Assembly (NCBI GenBank): GCA_002169865.1
Contig: NHIC01000004.1
Location: 68,473 to 93,465, forward strand
DNA length: 24,993 nucleotides
Reading direction: 5' to 3'
From: Flavobacteriaceae bacterium TMED179
GTDB taxonomy: Bacteria; Bacteroidota; Bacteroidia; Flavobacteriales; Flavobacteriaceae
The stretch's first letter is position 1. Each line of letters begins with the position of its first letter. Of the stretch, positions 1-7,032 are shown in pieces. The notes under the pieces are model-generated. The model made no database searches, was not told where the DNA came from, and saw only the letters and a program-made list of their open reading frames with translations. The translations under genes and the position numbers were made by a program.

Positions 1-135
1 TACAATAAAATTGGAATGATTGTAAAAAAAACTGCACAGGAATTTAATCTACCATACAATGAATATAAAACTACAAGAAGTGCACTTTTTTCTCACTTTA
101 GATTTTTAAAACAAATGGGGGTTCAACCCAGTTAA
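1..135 (+). CDS. Fatty-acid (acyl-CoA) desaturase, C-terminal fragment
   Basis: Open from the first base of the window to a TAA at 133-135, giving 44 residues; the 5' part lies outside. The tail matches the end of linoleoyl-CoA/acyl-lipid desaturases: a segment of the type IxxIVxxTAxEFNLPYN, then a Thr-containing turn, then SHFRFLKQMG just before the stop. In the family this segment follows the last His box of the membrane di-iron enzyme, which introduces double bonds into acyl chains; no His box is visible here. Only 9 bases separate it from the following aminotransferase, so co-transcription is possible. The family call is from memory of the C-terminal pattern and is moderately secure. Confidence 0.72.
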   Translation, partial: YNKIGMIVKKTAQEFNLPYNEYKTTRSALFSHFRFLKQMGVQPS

Positions 136-144
136 AATTTTTAA

Positions 145-1329
145 ATGGATTTACTATCAGCAAGAATTAATAATCTTCCTGTTTCAGCTACACTTGCAAT
201 GGCTGCAAAAGCTAGAGAGTTACAAAAACAAGGAATTGATATAATTGGACTAAGCCTAGGAGAACCAGATTTTAATACACCTGAATTTATTAAGGACGCT
301 GCCATTAAGGCGGTTCAAGATAACTGGAATTCTTACTCACCTGTAGATGGTTATGCTGATTTAAAGAATGCAATTTGTAACAAATTCAAAAGGGACAATA
401 ATCTAGATTATTCTCCCAATCAAATTGTTGTTTCAACTGGTGCAAAACAATCTATTGCCAATGTATGTATGGTCCTTTTAGATCCTGGCGATCAAGTTTT
501 ATTACCTTCACCCTATTGGGTTAGTTATTCTGCAATAGCCACCCTCGCAGAAGCAGAATCAACTATAATTCCTTCTTCAATCGAAAGTGATTTTAAAATT
601 ACACCCAAACAGTTAGAAGCAGCTATAACGCCCAATACAAAATTAGTAATGTTTAATTCTCCTAATAATCCAAGTGGAACTATTTATTCAGAAGAGGAAT
701 ACCGTTCTTTAGGTAAAGTTTTAGAAAAATATCCTAATGTCTTTATTCTTTCTGACGAAATCTACGAACACATTAATTATGGGACAGATCACTTTAGTAT
801 TGCTTCTATTCCTGAATTATACGATAGAACAATAACTGTCAATGGAGTAGCAAAAGCGTTTGCAATGACAGGTTGGAGAATTGGCTATATTGGTGCACCG
901 GAATGGTTAGCTAAGGCTTGTAATAAAATGCAGGGACAAATTACTTCAGGAGCAAATTGTATTGCTCAGCGTGCCACAATAGCTGCTGTTGAAGCTTCAA
1001 AAAATAATATTCAATATATGATAGATGAGTTTACAAAACGCAGAGAAATCATTATTGAATTATTGAGTGAAATCCCAGGAATTAAAGTAAATCAGCCACA
1101 GGGGGCTTTTTATATCTTCCCTGATATTTCTCATTATTTTGGCAAAACTCTGAGAGGAAAAAAGATTGAAAATGCATCAGATTTTGCACTTTATTTATTG
1201 GAACAAGCACATGTAGCAACTGTAACAGGGGATGCTTTTGGGAACGGAAAATGTATTCGAATATCTTATGCAGCATCAGAAAAAAATATAAGAACTGCAA
1301 TTGCTAGAATATCAAAAGCCCTTAATTAG
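145..1329 (+). CDS. aspC: Class I PLP aminotransferase, aspartate aminotransferase type
   Basis: A 394-residue fold-type I aminotransferase of the I-gamma aspartate/aromatic group, probably catalysing aspartate + 2-oxoglutarate to oxaloacetate + glutamate in the cytoplasm. Visible landmarks: SLGEPDFNTP near residue 38 (substrate loop), SPNNPSG at 172-178 with the cofactor-contacting Asn, D204 and Y207 in SDEIYEH, Schiff-base K237 in AKAFAMTGWRIGY, and R372 in CIRISYA, which binds the substrate carboxylate. Length is normal for the family. The ATG at 145 puts the usual MxxLSxRI start right at the N-terminus. It follows the desaturase by 9 bases. A second aminotransferase (4910-6061) sits in the aromatic operon, so this one is more likely the general aspartate enzyme; exact substrate preference cannot be read from sequence. 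Confidence 0.9.
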   Translation: MDLLSARINNLPVSATLAMAAKARELQKQGIDIIGLSLGEPDFNTPEFIKDAAIKAVQDNWNSYSPVDGYADLKNAICNKFKRDNNLDYSPNQIVVSTGAKQSIANVCMVLLDPGDQVLLPSPYWVSYSAIATLAEAESTIIPSSIESDFKITPKQLEAAITPNTKLVMFNSPNNPSGTIYSEEEYRSLGKVLEKYPNVFILSDEIYEHINYGTDHFSIASIPELYDRTITVNGVAKAFAMTGWRIGYIGAPEWLAKACNKMQGQITSGANCIAQRATIAAVEASKNNIQYMIDEFTKRREIIIELLSEIPGIKVNQPQGAFYIFPDISHYFGKTLRGKKIENASDFALYLLEQAHVATVTGDAFGNGKCIRISYAASEKNIRTAIARISKALN

Positions 1330-1352
1330 TTTCCCAACTTAAATCAATAGGC

Positions 1353-1360
1353 TACCTTTG
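1353..1360 (+). promoter_or_regulatory. Putative Bacteroidota-type promoter for tsaC
   Basis: TACCTTTG exactly matches the phylum -7 consensus TAnnTTTG. The near-match TTTC (1330-1333) lies 19 bases upstream, the spacing expected for the -33 element. The GTG start of tsaC is 21 bases downstream. This implies tsaC can be transcribed independently of the aminotransferase. No transcript evidence is available. Confidence 0.5.
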
Positions 1361-1381
1361 AATGCTTAGAAAATACTATTT

Positions 1382-2335
1382 GTGAATACTGTTGACTTAG
1401 ACAAGGTAAAAAAAGCTTTGGTAAAAGGTGAAATTATTGCTTTACCAACTGAAACAGTATATGGCCTTGCAGCAAATATTTATAATGATAAAGCTATTGA
1501 AAAAATTTATGCATTAAAAAAACGTCCCGCATATAATCCTTTAATTGTTCACATAGCAAGCTCTAATATTCTTGAACAAGTAGCAAAAAAAATACCCACG
1601 AAAGCAAAAGAATTAGCAGATATATTCTGGCCAGGTGCACTTACTTTAGTTCTTGAAAAACAAGATCAAATTTCCAATCGCATTACTGCTGAAAAAAAAA
1701 CTGTTGCTGTTCGTGTACCAAATCATCCTTTAGCACTACAACTATTAAATTCATTAAATTTCCCACTAGCTGCTCCAAGTGCAAATCCTTTTGGGTTCAT
1801 CAGCCCGACCTCAGCAGAGCATGTTGCACTCTATTTTAAAAAAGAACTAAATTTTATTTTAGATGGAGGTCCTTGTTCGCACGGATTAGAATCTACCATT
1901 ATTGGTTTTCAAAATGACAAACCAATTCTCTATCGGCATGGAGCTATAGCACAAGAAGAAATAGAAAAAGTTACAGGTTCAATCTCAGTAAAAAATCAGA
2001 ATAATAGTAGTCCTTCTGCGCCAGGAATGCTTTCAAGACATTATGCACCAAGAACCCCAATTCAAATTACTAAGGAAATTTCAAACTCAATAGAACAAAA
2101 TCGTGATAAAAAAATTGGAGTTTTAAGTTTTCAAAAGTTTAAAAACTCTCATAGTGTAATAAATCAGGAAGTCTTATCAATTTCGGGTAATTTAAAAGAA
2201 GCAGCAAAAAACCTATATGCTGCTTTACATCGTTTAGATCAAATGAATTTAGATTTAATTATTACTTCATTATTTCCTGAAAAGGGTTTGGGAAAGACTA
2301 TAAATGATCGATTAAAAAGAGCTGCTAAAAAATAG
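1382..2335 (+). CDS. tsaC: L-threonylcarbamoyladenylate synthase, TsaC/Sua5 type
   Basis: Makes threonylcarbamoyl-AMP from threonine, bicarbonate and ATP, the first step of the t6A37 modification of ANN-decoding tRNAs. The YrdC domain occupies about residues 1-195: LPTETVYGLA at 21-30, the KKRPAYNPL strand at 46-54 with the Lys/Arg/Asn substrate residues, PSANPFG, and SPTSAEHV. At 317 residues it is the long Sua5 form: a linker containing APGMLSRHYAPRTP leads to a C-terminal Sua5 domain (about 225-317). The start is GTG at 1382, since an in-frame TAG at 1367-1369 blocks extension and no ATG lies between. It runs convergently toward the membrane-protein gene, 12 bases from its stop. Confidence 0.93.
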   Translation: MNTVDLDKVKKALVKGEIIALPTETVYGLAANIYNDKAIEKIYALKKRPAYNPLIVHIASSNILEQVAKKIPTKAKELADIFWPGALTLVLEKQDQISNRITAEKKTVAVRVPNHPLALQLLNSLNFPLAAPSANPFGFISPTSAEHVALYFKKELNFILDGGPCSHGLESTIIGFQNDKPILYRHGAIAQEEIEKVTGSISVKNQNNSSPSAPGMLSRHYAPRTPIQITKEISNSIEQNRDKKIGVLSFQKFKNSHSVINQEVLSISGNLKEAAKNLYAALHRLDQMNLDLIITSLFPEKGLGKTINDRLKRAAKK

Positions 2336-2363
2336 ACTTTAAAAAAATTATTTTTTATAAAGT
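2336..2363. terminator. Bidirectional hairpin terminator between convergent genes
   Basis: ACTTTA (2336-2341) pairs with TAAAGT (2358-2363) and the A-run 2342-2347 with the T-run 2351-2356, leaving loop TTA and one bulged A. The stem is AT-rich, but on either strand it has an A-rich 5' arm and a U-rich 3' arm, and the plus strand continues into TTTTTCTTTTTT. The loop TTA is the complement of the TAA stop of the minus-strand gene, so the stop codon sits in the hairpin loop. A low-GC stem makes strength uncertain. Confidence 0.5.
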
Positions 2364-2935
2364 TTTTCTTTTTTAATTGCTATGTAATAAGATGCAATAG
2401 TTAGGTTGTGCCAAGGGATAACAAAAAAGACTCCTATTATAAAAAAAAACAACCCTAATAAGTACCATGGGAGAAAACGTAAATGTAAGTTAAAAAGTTC
2501 CATTTTATTCCCATCCATCATTTTCCAGCTGAGTTCCAATGCTTCATTAATTGATATTTCTGGTTGTTCCGCGATTATATAATAAGTCATTGAAAAACCC
2601 AGACTAATTATTATACCTGGTACAATTAAAAATAAAAAGCCCAGTATTGTAAGCACATTTATAATAATAAATACAAATAAAACATTAAGTAAGGGCTTGA
2701 ATCCCTTAAAAAGATCAAAAAAAGACGGGTCAATACCATTAGAAATTTTTAAAAAATAAATACATAAACCCAATTGTAATGGGCCAGCTACAAGTATTGA
2801 AAACCATTCGCCATAAGAATTTAATTCTGAAGGAACTCCAACTAGTATTCCATAAACTAAACATACTACAACTGAAAGAGGCAAAAAAGGTTTTAATTTA
2901 AGACGAGTATCCTCCATTAAAGCTATTAAGTGCAT
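2348..2935 (-). CDS. Small multi-pass membrane protein, DUF975-like
   Basis: A 195-residue integral membrane protein of unknown function. About four or five hydrophobic segments are visible (around residues 18-34, 45-62, 86-118, 155-178), separated by short polar stretches. The central pattern with EALELSWKMMDGNKMELFNL followed by a Trp-containing membrane segment resembles the DUF975 family (S-x-x-M-x-G-x-K-x-x-x-F-x-L). It is the last gene of the aromatic operon, 16 bases after the DAHP synthase/chorismate mutase gene, and no promoter is evident in that gap. ATG at 2935 is used; ATG at 2917 (starting MEDTRLK) is an equally plausible start, and a TGA blocks anything further upstream. There is no evidence for an aromatic transporter role, although the position invites that idea. 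Confidence 0.7.
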   Translation of the reverse strand: MHLIALMEDTRLKLKPFLPLSVVVCLVYGILVGVPSELNSYGEWFSILVAGPLQLGLCIYFLKISNGIDPSFFDLFKGFKPLLNVLFVFIIINVLTILGFLFLIVPGIIISLGFSMTYYIIAEQPEISINEALELSWKMMDGNKMELFNLHLRFLPWYLLGLFFFIIGVFFVIPWHNLTIASYYIAIKKEKLYKK

Positions 2936-2951
2936 AAATCAATAAATATAT

Positions 2952-4034
2952 TTAAGAGTTTAAAATCTTCTCTTGCTTATTAATCGATTCTTGGTGTATA
3001 GCTTTAAATACCCTAAGAATAAATTCTTCAGACAAGTCACGATCTTGTCCTTCTAATATCATTTTACCTAAAATCTCATTCCAACGCTTATTTTGAAGAA
3101 CTGCAACATTATTTTTTAACTTTAAACTACCTATTTCCTGTGCTACATTCATTCTCTTCCCTAATGTATCTAAAAGTGTTTGGTCAACTACATCAATTTG
3201 AGCACGAAGTGTATTAAGTGCGTGCCTATATGCCTCTTCTTCATTGGTTTTCTTCCTAACTTTTAAATCCTTCATAATTTCAACTAAACGGGTTGGAGTA
3301 ACCTGTTGTTTAGCGTCACTCCATGCATTATCCGGATCCCAGTGACTTTCTATCATTAGGCCATCAAAATTTAAATCTAGTGCGGCCTGAGATATGTCAA
3401 AAATAAGATCTCGTCTACCAGCAATATGAGACGGATCGCATATCATAGGAAGATCGGAAAATCTGTTTTTAACTTCAATAGCTATTTGCCATTCTGGAAT
3501 ATTTCTATATTTAGTTTTTTCATAAGTAGAAAATCCACGGTGAATTAAGCCTAAATTTTTGATGTCAGCAGTGTATAAACGCTCTACTCCTCCTAACCAT
3601 AAAGCTAAATCAGGATTCACAGGATTTTTAACTAGAATAATTTTATCAGTGCCTTTTAAAGCATCCGCAATTTCTTGAACTATAAAGGGACTAACTGTTG
3701 ATCGCGCTCCTATCCACAAAATATCTACATCATTTTCAATAGCTAACTTTACATGATCCTTATTTGCAACCTCAGTTGCTGTTAATAAGCCTGTTTCTTG
3801 TTTCACTTTTTTAAGCCAGTTTAATCCAATTGCACCGACTCCTTCAAACATTCCAGGTCGTGTTCTGGGTTTCCATATTCCTGCTCTGTATACAGTCACG
3901 TCTGTGTCTTTGAGTTGATCTGCAATTTTAAGAACTTGTTCTTCAGTTTCAGCACTACAAGGGCCCCCGATTACCAAAGGATGATCCAATCCAAAATTAT
4001 CAAGCCATTGACGCATTTCTTTCTTATTTTCCAT
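2952..4034 (-). CDS. aroF: Bifunctional DAHP synthase / chorismate mutase
   Basis: Fusion of a type I-beta 3-deoxy-7-phosphoheptulonate synthase (about residues 1-262) with a C-terminal AroQ chorismate mutase (about 270-355). The first domain condenses PEP with erythrose-4-phosphate, entering the shikimate pathway; the second turns chorismate into prephenate. DAHPS landmarks: GGPCSAE at 23-29 with metal ligand C26, KPRTRP at 55-60, GARS at 109-112, KNPVNPD, DPSHIAGRR at 200-208 with H203, IESHWDPDNAWSD with E229 and D236. The mutase has the all-helical pattern LRAQIDVVDQTLLDTLGKRM, then KLKN and a C-terminal FKAIHQES. Such fusions are known in Bacteroidota, where prephenate binding at the mutase inhibits the DAHPS. 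It lies 30 bases after tyrA, so flux entry and both branch enzymes share one transcript. Confidence 0.93.
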   Translation of the reverse strand: MENKKEMRQWLDNFGLDHPLVIGGPCSAETEEQVLKIADQLKDTDVTVYRAGIWKPRTRPGMFEGVGAIGLNWLKKVKQETGLLTATEVANKDHVKLAIENDVDILWIGARSTVSPFIVQEIADALKGTDKIILVKNPVNPDLALWLGGVERLYTADIKNLGLIHRGFSTYEKTKYRNIPEWQIAIEVKNRFSDLPMICDPSHIAGRRDLIFDISQAALDLNFDGLMIESHWDPDNAWSDAKQQVTPTRLVEIMKDLKVRKKTNEEEAYRHALNTLRAQIDVVDQTLLDTLGKRMNVAQEIGSLKLKNNVAVLQNKRWNEILGKMILEGQDRDLSEEFILRVFKAIHQESINKQEKILNS

Positions 4035-4064
4035 CTTTTATTTTAGTTTAAAATTGGTATTTAT

Positions 4065-4913
4065 TTAATTAATTCCTGCTAAAATTTTACTAATAGAGTT
4101 TGTTTGTTGCATTTTTCTAAAGACCTCCTTATAATTTTGTTGTTCCATTAATAATTTAAACTCTTCTAAGTTTGCAATATATTCATCTAAAACCTCTAAT
4201 ATATTTTCTTGGTTTTGTTCAAAGATTGGTGCCCACATTGATGGAGAACTTTTTGCTAATCTAACTGTAGAAGCGAATCCACTTCCCGCCATATCAAAAA
4301 TAGCTTTTTCATCTTGTTCCTTTTCCATTACAGTTTTTCCAAGCATAAAGGAGGAAATATGGGAAAGGTGAGAAACGTATGCAATATGTTTGTCATGTTC
4401 TTTAGGATCCATTTCCTGAAGTTCCATTCCAATATTTTTGAACCAATTTATCGCCCATTCTAAAAGATCGGGTCTAGTTTTGTTAGATTCACACAAAATT
4501 AGTGGTTTTCCTGAAAAAAGAGCCACAAATGCTGCAGATGGCCCTGAAAACTCTGTGCCAGCAATCGGATGTGTAGCTAAAAACTGATTACGTTTGGGAT
4601 GTAGTTCCATTTCTTTACAAACCTTTGCCTTGGTTGAACCTACGTCAATTAATAATGTATTATCGTTTACATAGTCTAATAAATAAAGTGCTTTGTCAAT
4701 TACACTATCTACGGGTATTGCAAGAATAATTACATCCATAATGGAGTAGTTCGAGGGTTTAAGGTTATGTTCTACAATCTCAAGTTTCAATGCCTGTTTT
4801 AGATGCTTTTCACTCTGATCTTCACCATATAAATTACAACCCTTAATATGTCTTTTCGCTGATAAAGCAAAAGACCCTCCAATCAAACCCAATCCAATGA
4901 CACCTATATTCAT
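4065..4913 (-). CDS. tyrA: Prephenate dehydrogenase
   Basis: Oxidatively decarboxylates prephenate to 4-hydroxyphenylpyruvate, the committed step to tyrosine. The N-terminal Rossmann domain has GLGLIGGS at 7-14. IDVGSTK at 89-95 and ATHPIAGTEFSGP at 113-125 (H115) form the catalytic region; SHLSH at 181-185 contributes to the helical C-terminal domain. At 282 residues it is monofunctional, with no fused mutase or ACT domain, which fits the mutase being fused to DAHPS in the next gene. Its ATG overlaps the stop of the upstream aminotransferase by 4 bases (ATGA), a sign of translational coupling. NAD versus NADP preference is not assigned. Confidence 0.93.
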   Translation of the reverse strand: MNIGVIGLGLIGGSFALSAKRHIKGCNLYGEDQSEKHLKQALKLEIVEHNLKPSNYSIMDVIILAIPVDSVIDKALYLLDYVNDNTLLIDVGSTKAKVCKEMELHPKRNQFLATHPIAGTEFSGPSAAFVALFSGKPLILCESNKTRPDLLEWAINWFKNIGMELQEMDPKEHDKHIAYVSHLSHISSFMLGKTVMEKEQDEKAIFDMAGSGFASTVRLAKSSPSMWAPIFEQNQENILEVLDEYIANLEEFKLLMEQQNYKEVFRKMQQTNSISKILAGIN

Positions 4914-6061
4914 GATTCCATTCTTTTAATCGCTTCCTTAATGGTGGCCTCTGAAACACATAAAGAAAAACGAACATATCCTTCACCCTGTGTTCCAAAT
5001 ACAGTTCCTGGAGTTATAAAAATATTTTTTTTATATAAAATTTCATCTATGAATTCCTCTGCACAAGGAGCTCCCTGAGGGAGTTTTGCCCATAAAAAAA
5101 GTCCAACACTTTCAATATCGACAGAGGCTCCAATATTATTGACCAATTTCATCATCAAGACTTTTCGTTTTTGATAAATTAAATTGAGTTCCTTGAACCA
5201 ATTCGATTTGGTTTTTAAAGCTGCAATAGCTCCTTGTTGAATACCGAAAAACATCCCAGAATCTATATTACTTTTAACTTTTAAAACTTCCTTTAAAACT
5301 TCTGCTTTTCCAGAAAGCATTCCCACTCTCCATCCTGCCATATTAAAAGACTTGCTCAGTGAGTTCAGCTCTACTGCAACCTGTTGAGCACCAGGTCTCG
5401 ATAGAATACTTTTTGGTTTTTTAGTTAAAACAAAACTGTAGGGATTATCATTGACTAATAAAATCTCACTTTTCTTTGCCCATTTAATTAAACGATCAAA
5501 TATTTTTTCATTTGCATCTGTACCAGTAGGCATATGCGGATAATTAAGCCACATAATTTTAATCTTAGAGGTATCAAGTGCTTCTAAAGTATTAAAATCA
5601 GGTTGCCAATTATTCTCTAATTTAAGTGGATACAAGATTGTTTCAGCTTCCAATAAACGAGTGACAGAAGCATATGTTGGATAACCAGGATTCGGAATTA
5701 ATACTTGATCTCCAGGATTAAGATAAGCCATTGACAAATGCATAATCCCCTCTTTAGATCCCATCAAAGGTAATACTTCAGTGTTTGGATCTAAAGTGAC
5801 TTTATAGAATTTTTTATAAAAATTTACTATTGCTTCACGTAATTCTGGTAAACCTTGGTAGCTTTGATACATATTAGCCCTAGGATGTTTCATTGCAGAA
5901 GATAGAGCATTTGTAACGTGAGGATGTGGTTTTAAATCTGGACTACCAACCCCCATATTAATTACATCTCTCCCACTTTTCATCAATCCCGCTACCTCAC
6001 GTAATTTTTGAGAAAAGTAGTATTCTTTAACACTTTTTAAACGGATAGCTTTTGATTTCAT
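4910..6061 (-). CDS. Class I/II PLP aminotransferase, probably aromatic
   Basis: A 383-residue fold-type I aminotransferase. Seen: MGVGSPDLKPHP near 36-47, NPGYPTY at 124-130, D205 and Y208 in NDNPYSF, and Schiff-base K237 in SLSKSFNMAGWRVGM. Lying between pheA and tyrA with 4-base overlaps at both ends, it most likely transaminates phenylpyruvate and 4-hydroxyphenylpyruvate (or prephenate) as the last step of Phe and Tyr synthesis; this is a context inference. Odd point: the loop normally written NPNNPTG reads NYPHMPTG (173-180), so Met177 replaces the Asn that usually contacts the PLP ring oxygen. I believe this variant recurs in related Bacteroidota enzymes, but I cannot check that here. 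The family also contains DAP and succinyl-DAP aminotransferases, so a lysine-pathway role is the main alternative. Confidence 0.85.
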   Translation of the reverse strand: MKSKAIRLKSVKEYYFSQKLREVAGLMKSGRDVINMGVGSPDLKPHPHVTNALSSAMKHPRANMYQSYQGLPELREAIVNFYKKFYKVTLDPNTEVLPLMGSKEGIMHLSMAYLNPGDQVLIPNPGYPTYASVTRLLEAETILYPLKLENNWQPDFNTLEALDTSKIKIMWLNYPHMPTGTDANEKIFDRLIKWAKKSEILLVNDNPYSFVLTKKPKSILSRPGAQQVAVELNSLSKSFNMAGWRVGMLSGKAEVLKEVLKVKSNIDSGMFFGIQQGAIAALKTKSNWFKELNLIYQKRKVLMMKLVNNIGASVDIESVGLFLWAKLPQGAPCAEEFIDEILYKKNIFITPGTVFGTQGEGYVRFSLCVSEATIKEAIKRMES

Positions 6062-6885
6062 TTTTGGTGTTGAGTATATTCCCCAAGGATTTTAAATTTT
6101 GAAGCCATAATAGCAATTAACTTTCTAGCCTTTTCATAATTAGTAAAATCATCAAATGTCACGTCAACAAAAAAAGCATATTTTCCCGGAGTTTCAATAA
6201 CAGGAAGAGACTGTATTTTAGTTAAATTCAATTGACAATCACTCATAACATTTAATACTGCAGCTAAACTACCTCGCTGATGATCTAAAGTGAACTTAAG
6301 GGATGCTTTATTTATTTTATCCTCTGGAACTAAATTGCCATTTTTTTCAACAATTACAAAGCGTGTAATATTATTTTTTATTGTTTGAATAGAGTTTGCC
6401 AAAATATTTAAATTATAAATCTTAGATGCTTCTTCGCTTGCAATAGCTGCGATACCTTTAATTTGTTCTTTAGAAATTCTAAAAGCTTCCTCTGCAGTGT
6501 CCTCTGACTCAACCATAATGATATTTGGATAATCCTGAAAAAAGTTTTTACATTGTAATAAGGCCATGGGATGTGAATGTACCTCTTTTATATTTTCAAT
6601 AATCTGACCAGGTAATGCCATAAAATTATGATCTATACTCAATCCATATTCTCCAACAATTTTCAAATCATTTTGATCAATTAAAGCATAGTTAGGAATA
6701 ATGGAGCCAGCAATAGAATTTTCTATCGCCATAACAGCAAAGTCAGCATCACCATCAATAACTGCTCTTACAGTTGTATCAAACACTTTACAAGGAACTA
6801 ATAATAAATGAGGCCCAAAATAATGCTGAGCTACTATATGGTGAAAGGATCCTCGCTTTCCCTGTATTGCTACTTTTACTTCCAT
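6058..6885 (-). CDS. pheA: Prephenate dehydratase (PDT plus ACT domain)
   Basis: Converts prephenate to phenylpyruvate, the committed step to phenylalanine. The PDT domain (about 1-180) shows AIQGKRGSF at 6-14, AIENSIAGSI at 53-62, SEDTAEEAF at 127-135 and the catalytic TRF at 174-176. The ACT domain (about 192-272) has RGSLAAVLNVMSDCQLNLTKIQS. Its allosteric ESRP motif reads QSLP (225-228), so feedback by Phe may be altered. At 275 residues it is monofunctional, without an N-terminal chorismate mutase. First structural gene of the operon: its ATG is 7 bases after the U-run of an intrinsic terminator (6893-6921), so its expression depends on read-through of the attenuator. Its TGA overlaps the aminotransferase ATG by 4 bases. 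Confidence 0.95.
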   Translation of the reverse strand: MEVKVAIQGKRGSFHHIVAQHYFGPHLLLVPCKVFDTTVRAVIDGDADFAVMAIENSIAGSIIPNYALIDQNDLKIVGEYGLSIDHNFMALPGQIIENIKEVHSHPMALLQCKNFFQDYPNIIMVESEDTAEEAFRISKEQIKGIAAIASEEASKIYNLNILANSIQTIKNNITRFVIVEKNGNLVPEDKINKASLKFTLDHQRGSLAAVLNVMSDCQLNLTKIQSLPVIETPGKYAFFVDVTFDDFTNYEKARKLIAIMASKFKILGEYTQHQK

Positions 6886-6892
6886 TCAAATC

Positions 6893-6921
6893 AAAAAAAA
6901 AGTCCTGATTAATTCAGGACT
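6893..6921 (-). terminator. Intrinsic terminator of the pheA attenuator
   Basis: On the minus strand AGTCCTGA (6921-6914) and TCAGGACT (6908-6901) form a perfect 8-bp stem with a 5-base loop, followed at once by eight U (6900-6893). This is a canonical rho-independent terminator, but it sits directly in front of pheA rather than behind a gene. Its 5' arm can instead pair with GGGACT at 6958-6953, inside the leader reading frame, so termination is conditional. Confidence 0.93.
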
Positions 6922-6958
6922 CTTTACTATATTTATATTTCAAATACTATATAGTCCC
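6916..6958 (-). promoter_or_regulatory. Antiterminator of the pheA attenuator
   Basis: GGGACT (6958-6953) pairs with AGTCCT (6921-6916) in six pairs including one G-U; this uses the 5' arm of the terminator, so the two hairpins exclude each other. A second register pairs ACTATAT (6955-6949) with ATATAGT (6932-6926) over 7 bp and could extend or compete with it. A small hairpin TTTCC-AAAC-GGAAA (6977-6964) lies just upstream, within the leader frame, and may act as a pause structure. Pairings were found by eye; no folding energies were calculated. Confidence 0.8.
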
Positions 6959-7015
6959 GGATGTTTCCGTTTGGAAAAAATAAAAGCTGTTATAGTAAAA
7001 GAAATATTTTTTCAT
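6947..7015 (-). CDS. pheL: Phe/Tyr leader peptide of the pheA operon
   Basis: A 22-codon reading frame, ATG 7015-7013 to TAG 6949-6947. Residues 4-14 read YFFYYNSFYFF, so 9 of 11 codons are Phe (5) or Tyr (4). This composition, directly upstream of the genes for Phe and Tyr synthesis and of an intrinsic terminator, identifies it as an attenuator leader peptide rather than a functional protein. The next residues (QTETSGTI) form a spacer whose Gly20-Thr21 codons GGGACT are complementary to the 5' arm of the terminator. Starvation for charged tRNA-Phe or tRNA-Tyr should stall the ribosome upstream of GGGACT and leave it free to form the antiterminator. A ribosome finishing at TAG covers it and lets the terminator form. 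The frame is too short for normal gene callers. Confidence 0.92.
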   Translation of the reverse strand: MKKYFFYYNSFYFFQTETSGTI

Positions 7016-7032
7016 TATTTTAAATTTTTTGA

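Noticed and set aside
1082..1300. A 72-codon open frame on the minus strand inside the aspartate aminotransferase gene
   Set aside because: It is fully antisense to a strongly supported enzyme, has no recognisable motif, and its aromatic-rich composition follows from the complement of the sense codons.
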